Both the position numbers and the translations under genes were made by a program. Under the pieces are notes generated by a model. The model was not told the origin of the DNA, searched no databases, and saw nothing but the letters and a program-made list of their open reading frames with translations. A stretch of 32,712 nucleotides of DNA from Verrucomicrobiota bacterium (lineage in GTDB: Bacteria > Verrucomicrobiota > Verrucomicrobiia > Opitutales > UBA953): positions 1-32,712 of the forward strand of contig JAURFU010000023.1 of NCBI GenBank assembly GCA_030834165.1, given 5' to 3'. Shown one piece after another: positions 30,953-32,712 of this stretch. How positions within the stretch are numbered: position 1 is the first letter of the stretch; each line of letters begins with the position of its first letter.

Positions 30953-32146
30953 TCAGCGGAGGACGAATTCGACGGTGGGGTCGTACATCCACCAGAGGTC
31001 GCAGGGGCCGAGCGGCGGCAGGGCCTGGCGGACGCGGCCGTCCTGGTTCTTGCCGGCGTTGAAGCCGTCGGGGTTGGGCTCGGCCACGACGGGCGGCACG
31101 GCGCCGGCCACGGTGAGGGAATCTTCGGACATGCGGTCGACGACGTCGGTCACCCACCTGCGGCGGCCGGCCTCGTCGCCGAGGATCTTCCAGTCGCCGG
31201 TCGAGGTGCCCTTGTACATCTGGGCGACGAAGTCGTCGACGGTCGTGCCGATGCGGGCGGCCACCTTCTCGAAGATGCGCTCGCACCAGACCTTGCTCCA
31301 CTTGAGCTGTTCCTTAAGCTGGGTGACGTTGCCGCTCAGGCCGACGGAGGCCTGGTGGTGCAGCACGATGGTGTTCGGGTAGACGAACGAACGCTTCGCG
31401 AGGGTGGTGACGATCGCGGCCATCGAGGCGGCGTAACCCTTCACGACGACGTAGACCGGCGCCTTGGAGGTCTCCATGGCCTGGAGCATCATGTAGCCCG
31501 ACATCACGGAGCCTCCCGGCGAGCGGTCGATGACGATGAAGATCGGGGCTTCGCTATCGAGGGCGTTATAGAAGGCGATGCGGCCGCAGACGAACTGGGC
31601 GAGCTTGTCGTCGACGCGTCCGTTGAACGGGATGCGACGGTCGGAGATGTGCAGCACGCCGTCGATGAGCGGATCCTTCGGGTAGGCGATCTTCGCGCCG
31701 CTGGCGACCTCGGCGGCCTTGGCCTGCAGGCGCGCGATCTGCCCGAGCGACGAGACCTTGGCGTATTCGACGGAAACTTCGGCGAAGGCGAGACGGGACT
31801 GCACTTCGAGTTCGGCGCGGGCGCGGTCCTTGTCGGCCGAAGCGACGGCGGCCAGGGCGGCGCGGAGGGCGGCTTCGAGCTTAAGCTTAGTCTGCTCGGC
31901 TTCGATCGGCGCGGCGGCGGCCTCGGCGCGGGCGGCGCGGAGGGCGGCTTCGGCTTCGAGCTTACGGAGTTCGAGCGCCTGGTTCAGCGCGGCGAGCTTG
32001 CGCTGCGAAGCGGCCAGATCGAGACGGGCGCGGATGAGGTCGGTCTCGATCTCCGCCTTGATGACCTCGGGGGTCTTCTTAACCGGGCTGAACTGCGCCA
32101 TGAGGGGCGCGGCGAGGAAGAGGAAGACGTAAGCCAGGCGCGACAT
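30953..32146 (-). CDS. Exported coiled-coil protein with ClpP-type protease domain (first of pair)
   Basis: A 397-residue paralogue of the next gene with the same layout. The signal peptide is MSRLAYVFLFLAAPLMA; a strongly helical alanine/glutamate/lysine-rich coiled coil spans about residues 25-148; the ClpP-like domain spans about 155-340. The triad is S241 (GYAASMAA), H264 (VLHHQAS) and D318 (TGDWKIL), with DRSPGGS as oxyanion strand. The C-terminus ends in CDLWWMYDP, matching FDAWWLYDP of the partner. The ATG at 32146 is the only start giving a signal peptide; its leader is TTACCCCC without a ribosome site. It heads a two-gene operon closed by the terminator at 29550-29574. It may form mixed rings with the partner, as paired ClpPs do; this is inference. 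Confidence 0.85.
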   Translation of the reverse strand: MSRLAYVFLFLAAPLMAQFSPVKKTPEVIKAEIETDLIRARLDLAASQRKLAALNQALELRKLEAEAALRAARAEAAAAPIEAEQTKLKLEAALRAALAAVASADKDRARAELEVQSRLAFAEVSVEYAKVSSLGQIARLQAKAAEVASGAKIAYPKDPLIDGVLHISDRRIPFNGRVDDKLAQFVCGRIAFYNALDSEAPIFIVIDRSPGGSVMSGYMMLQAMETSKAPVYVVVKGYAASMAAIVTTLAKRSFVYPNTIVLHHQASVGLSGNVTQLKEQLKWSKVWCERIFEKVAARIGTTVDDFVAQMYKGTSTGDWKILGDEAGRRRWVTDVVDRMSEDSLTVAGAVPPVVAEPNPDGFNAGKNQDGRVRQALPPLGPCDLWWMYDPTVEFVLR

Positions 32147-32215
32147 GGGGGTAAGGACTGTTTTGACAGATATATGGTTCCCTTGAAGTCCATTTTTGGC
32201 AAATCTGCCGGCATC

Positions 32216-32712
32216 ATGGACGTCGACGCCCCCATCACCCTCTTTAACCGCCACACGGGGCGGATGGAGACCGAGCAGGTCTACGGTGAGAAGTGGCTGC
32301 GGCGCATCTACGGCAACCCCCTCGGCAAGCTGACCCTCCATACCGTCGTCAAACGGGCCCTTTTCTCGAAGCTCTACGGCATGGCCATGGATCGCCCGAG
32401 CAGCGCGCGTCGCGTCGAACCCTTCGTGAAGGCCTTCGGCCTCGACCCGGCCGAGTTCGCCGATCCGGACCTGAAGTCCTACCGCACCTTCAACGACTTC
32501 TTTTACCGCAAGCTCAAGGCCTCCGCCCGGCCCGTCGACGCGCGCGCCGAGATGGCCGTGCTGCCTGCGGACGGACGTCACCTCGGCTTCCCGGATGCCT
32601 CGCGCGTGAAAGGCATCTTCGCCAAGGGCCAGACCTTCGATATCCCCGCGCTCGTCGCCGATCGCGCGCTCGGCGAACGCTACGCCCGTGGTACCGTCGT
32701 GTGTTCACGCCT
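32216..32712 (+). CDS. psd: Phosphatidylserine decarboxylase, 3' end outside window
   Basis: The first 165 residues of a pyruvoyl-dependent phosphatidylserine decarboxylase, which makes phosphatidylethanolamine at the membrane. The N-terminal pattern ITLFNRHTGRMETEQVYGE, then YRTFNDFFYRKLKASARPV and LPADGRHLGFP, matches the longer chlamydial-type enzyme. The self-cleaving serine motif (usually GST near the C-terminus) is beyond the window. The ATG at 32216 fits this family; an in-frame ATG at 32174 would add 14 residues. It diverges from the exported protease operon. A perfect TTGACA at 32163-32168 has no -10 box at usual spacing. With pgsA and pgpA at the other end, the window holds three phospholipid-synthesis genes. 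Confidence 0.93.
   Translation, partial: MDVDAPITLFNRHTGRMETEQVYGEKWLRRIYGNPLGKLTLHTVVKRALFSKLYGMAMDRPSSARRVEPFVKAFGLDPAEFADPDLKSYRTFNDFFYRKLKASARPVDARAEMAVLPADGRHLGFPDASRVKGIFAKGQTFDIPALVADRALGERYARGTVVCSR

Noticed and set aside
32163-32191. Promoter for psd from a perfect TTGACA
   Set aside because: The hexamer 17 bp downstream is AAGTCC, with no resemblance to a -10 box; neighbouring spacings are no better.

Overview
The window is GC-rich chromosomal DNA from a bacterium. I infer the PVC group, most likely Verrucomicrobiota (Opitutae-like). Pointers are a chlamydial-type phosphatidylserine decarboxylase, exported cytochrome c/PA14 and beta-propeller proteins, sodium:solute symporters and a two-domain PPK2. 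This rests on family resemblance only; there is no rRNA to settle it. About 28 protein genes are supported. No tRNA, rRNA, CRISPR array or recognisable transposase was seen.

Layout. 1-3128 (minus) is an operon pgsA-pgpA-ygfZ-fumA: phospholipid head-group synthesis, then an iron-sulfur maintenance protein beside a 4Fe-4S fumarase whose 3' end runs off the window. 3183-9900 (plus) carries coaD and then tig-clpP-clpX-hisA-(exported protein)-hisD, a protein quality-control block running almost without gaps into histidine synthesis. A convergent histidinol phosphatase (hisN) follows at 9908-10681. 10771-13570 holds an exported propeller-like protein, a DUF2071 protein and a HAD phosphatase. 13669-15834 is acetyl-CoA synthetase, whose frame extends upstream through a convincing membrane helix, closed by a strong terminator. 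16092-19386 holds two exported thioredoxin-like proteins and a Tat-exported lipoprotein. 19453-23714 holds a two-domain PPK2, mutY (minus), and the tandem pair rnhC-rnhB.

23924-32146 is all minus strand and envelope-oriented: a sodium:solute symporter, a cytochrome c/PA14 protein with a partner propeller dehydrogenase-like protein, and two tandem exported proteins joining a coiled coil to a ClpP-type serine protease domain. Phosphatidylserine decarboxylase starts divergently at 32216 and runs off the right edge.

The least explained features are (1) the paired exported ClpP-domain proteins, (2) at least eleven copies of an intergenic 21-nt palindrome with fixed 9-3-9 geometry, constant GGTAG flank and covarying arms, (3) degenerate 7-nt-period repeats in nearly every long intergenic gap, and (4) start codons preceded by C-rich sequence rather than a Shine-Dalgarno motif.
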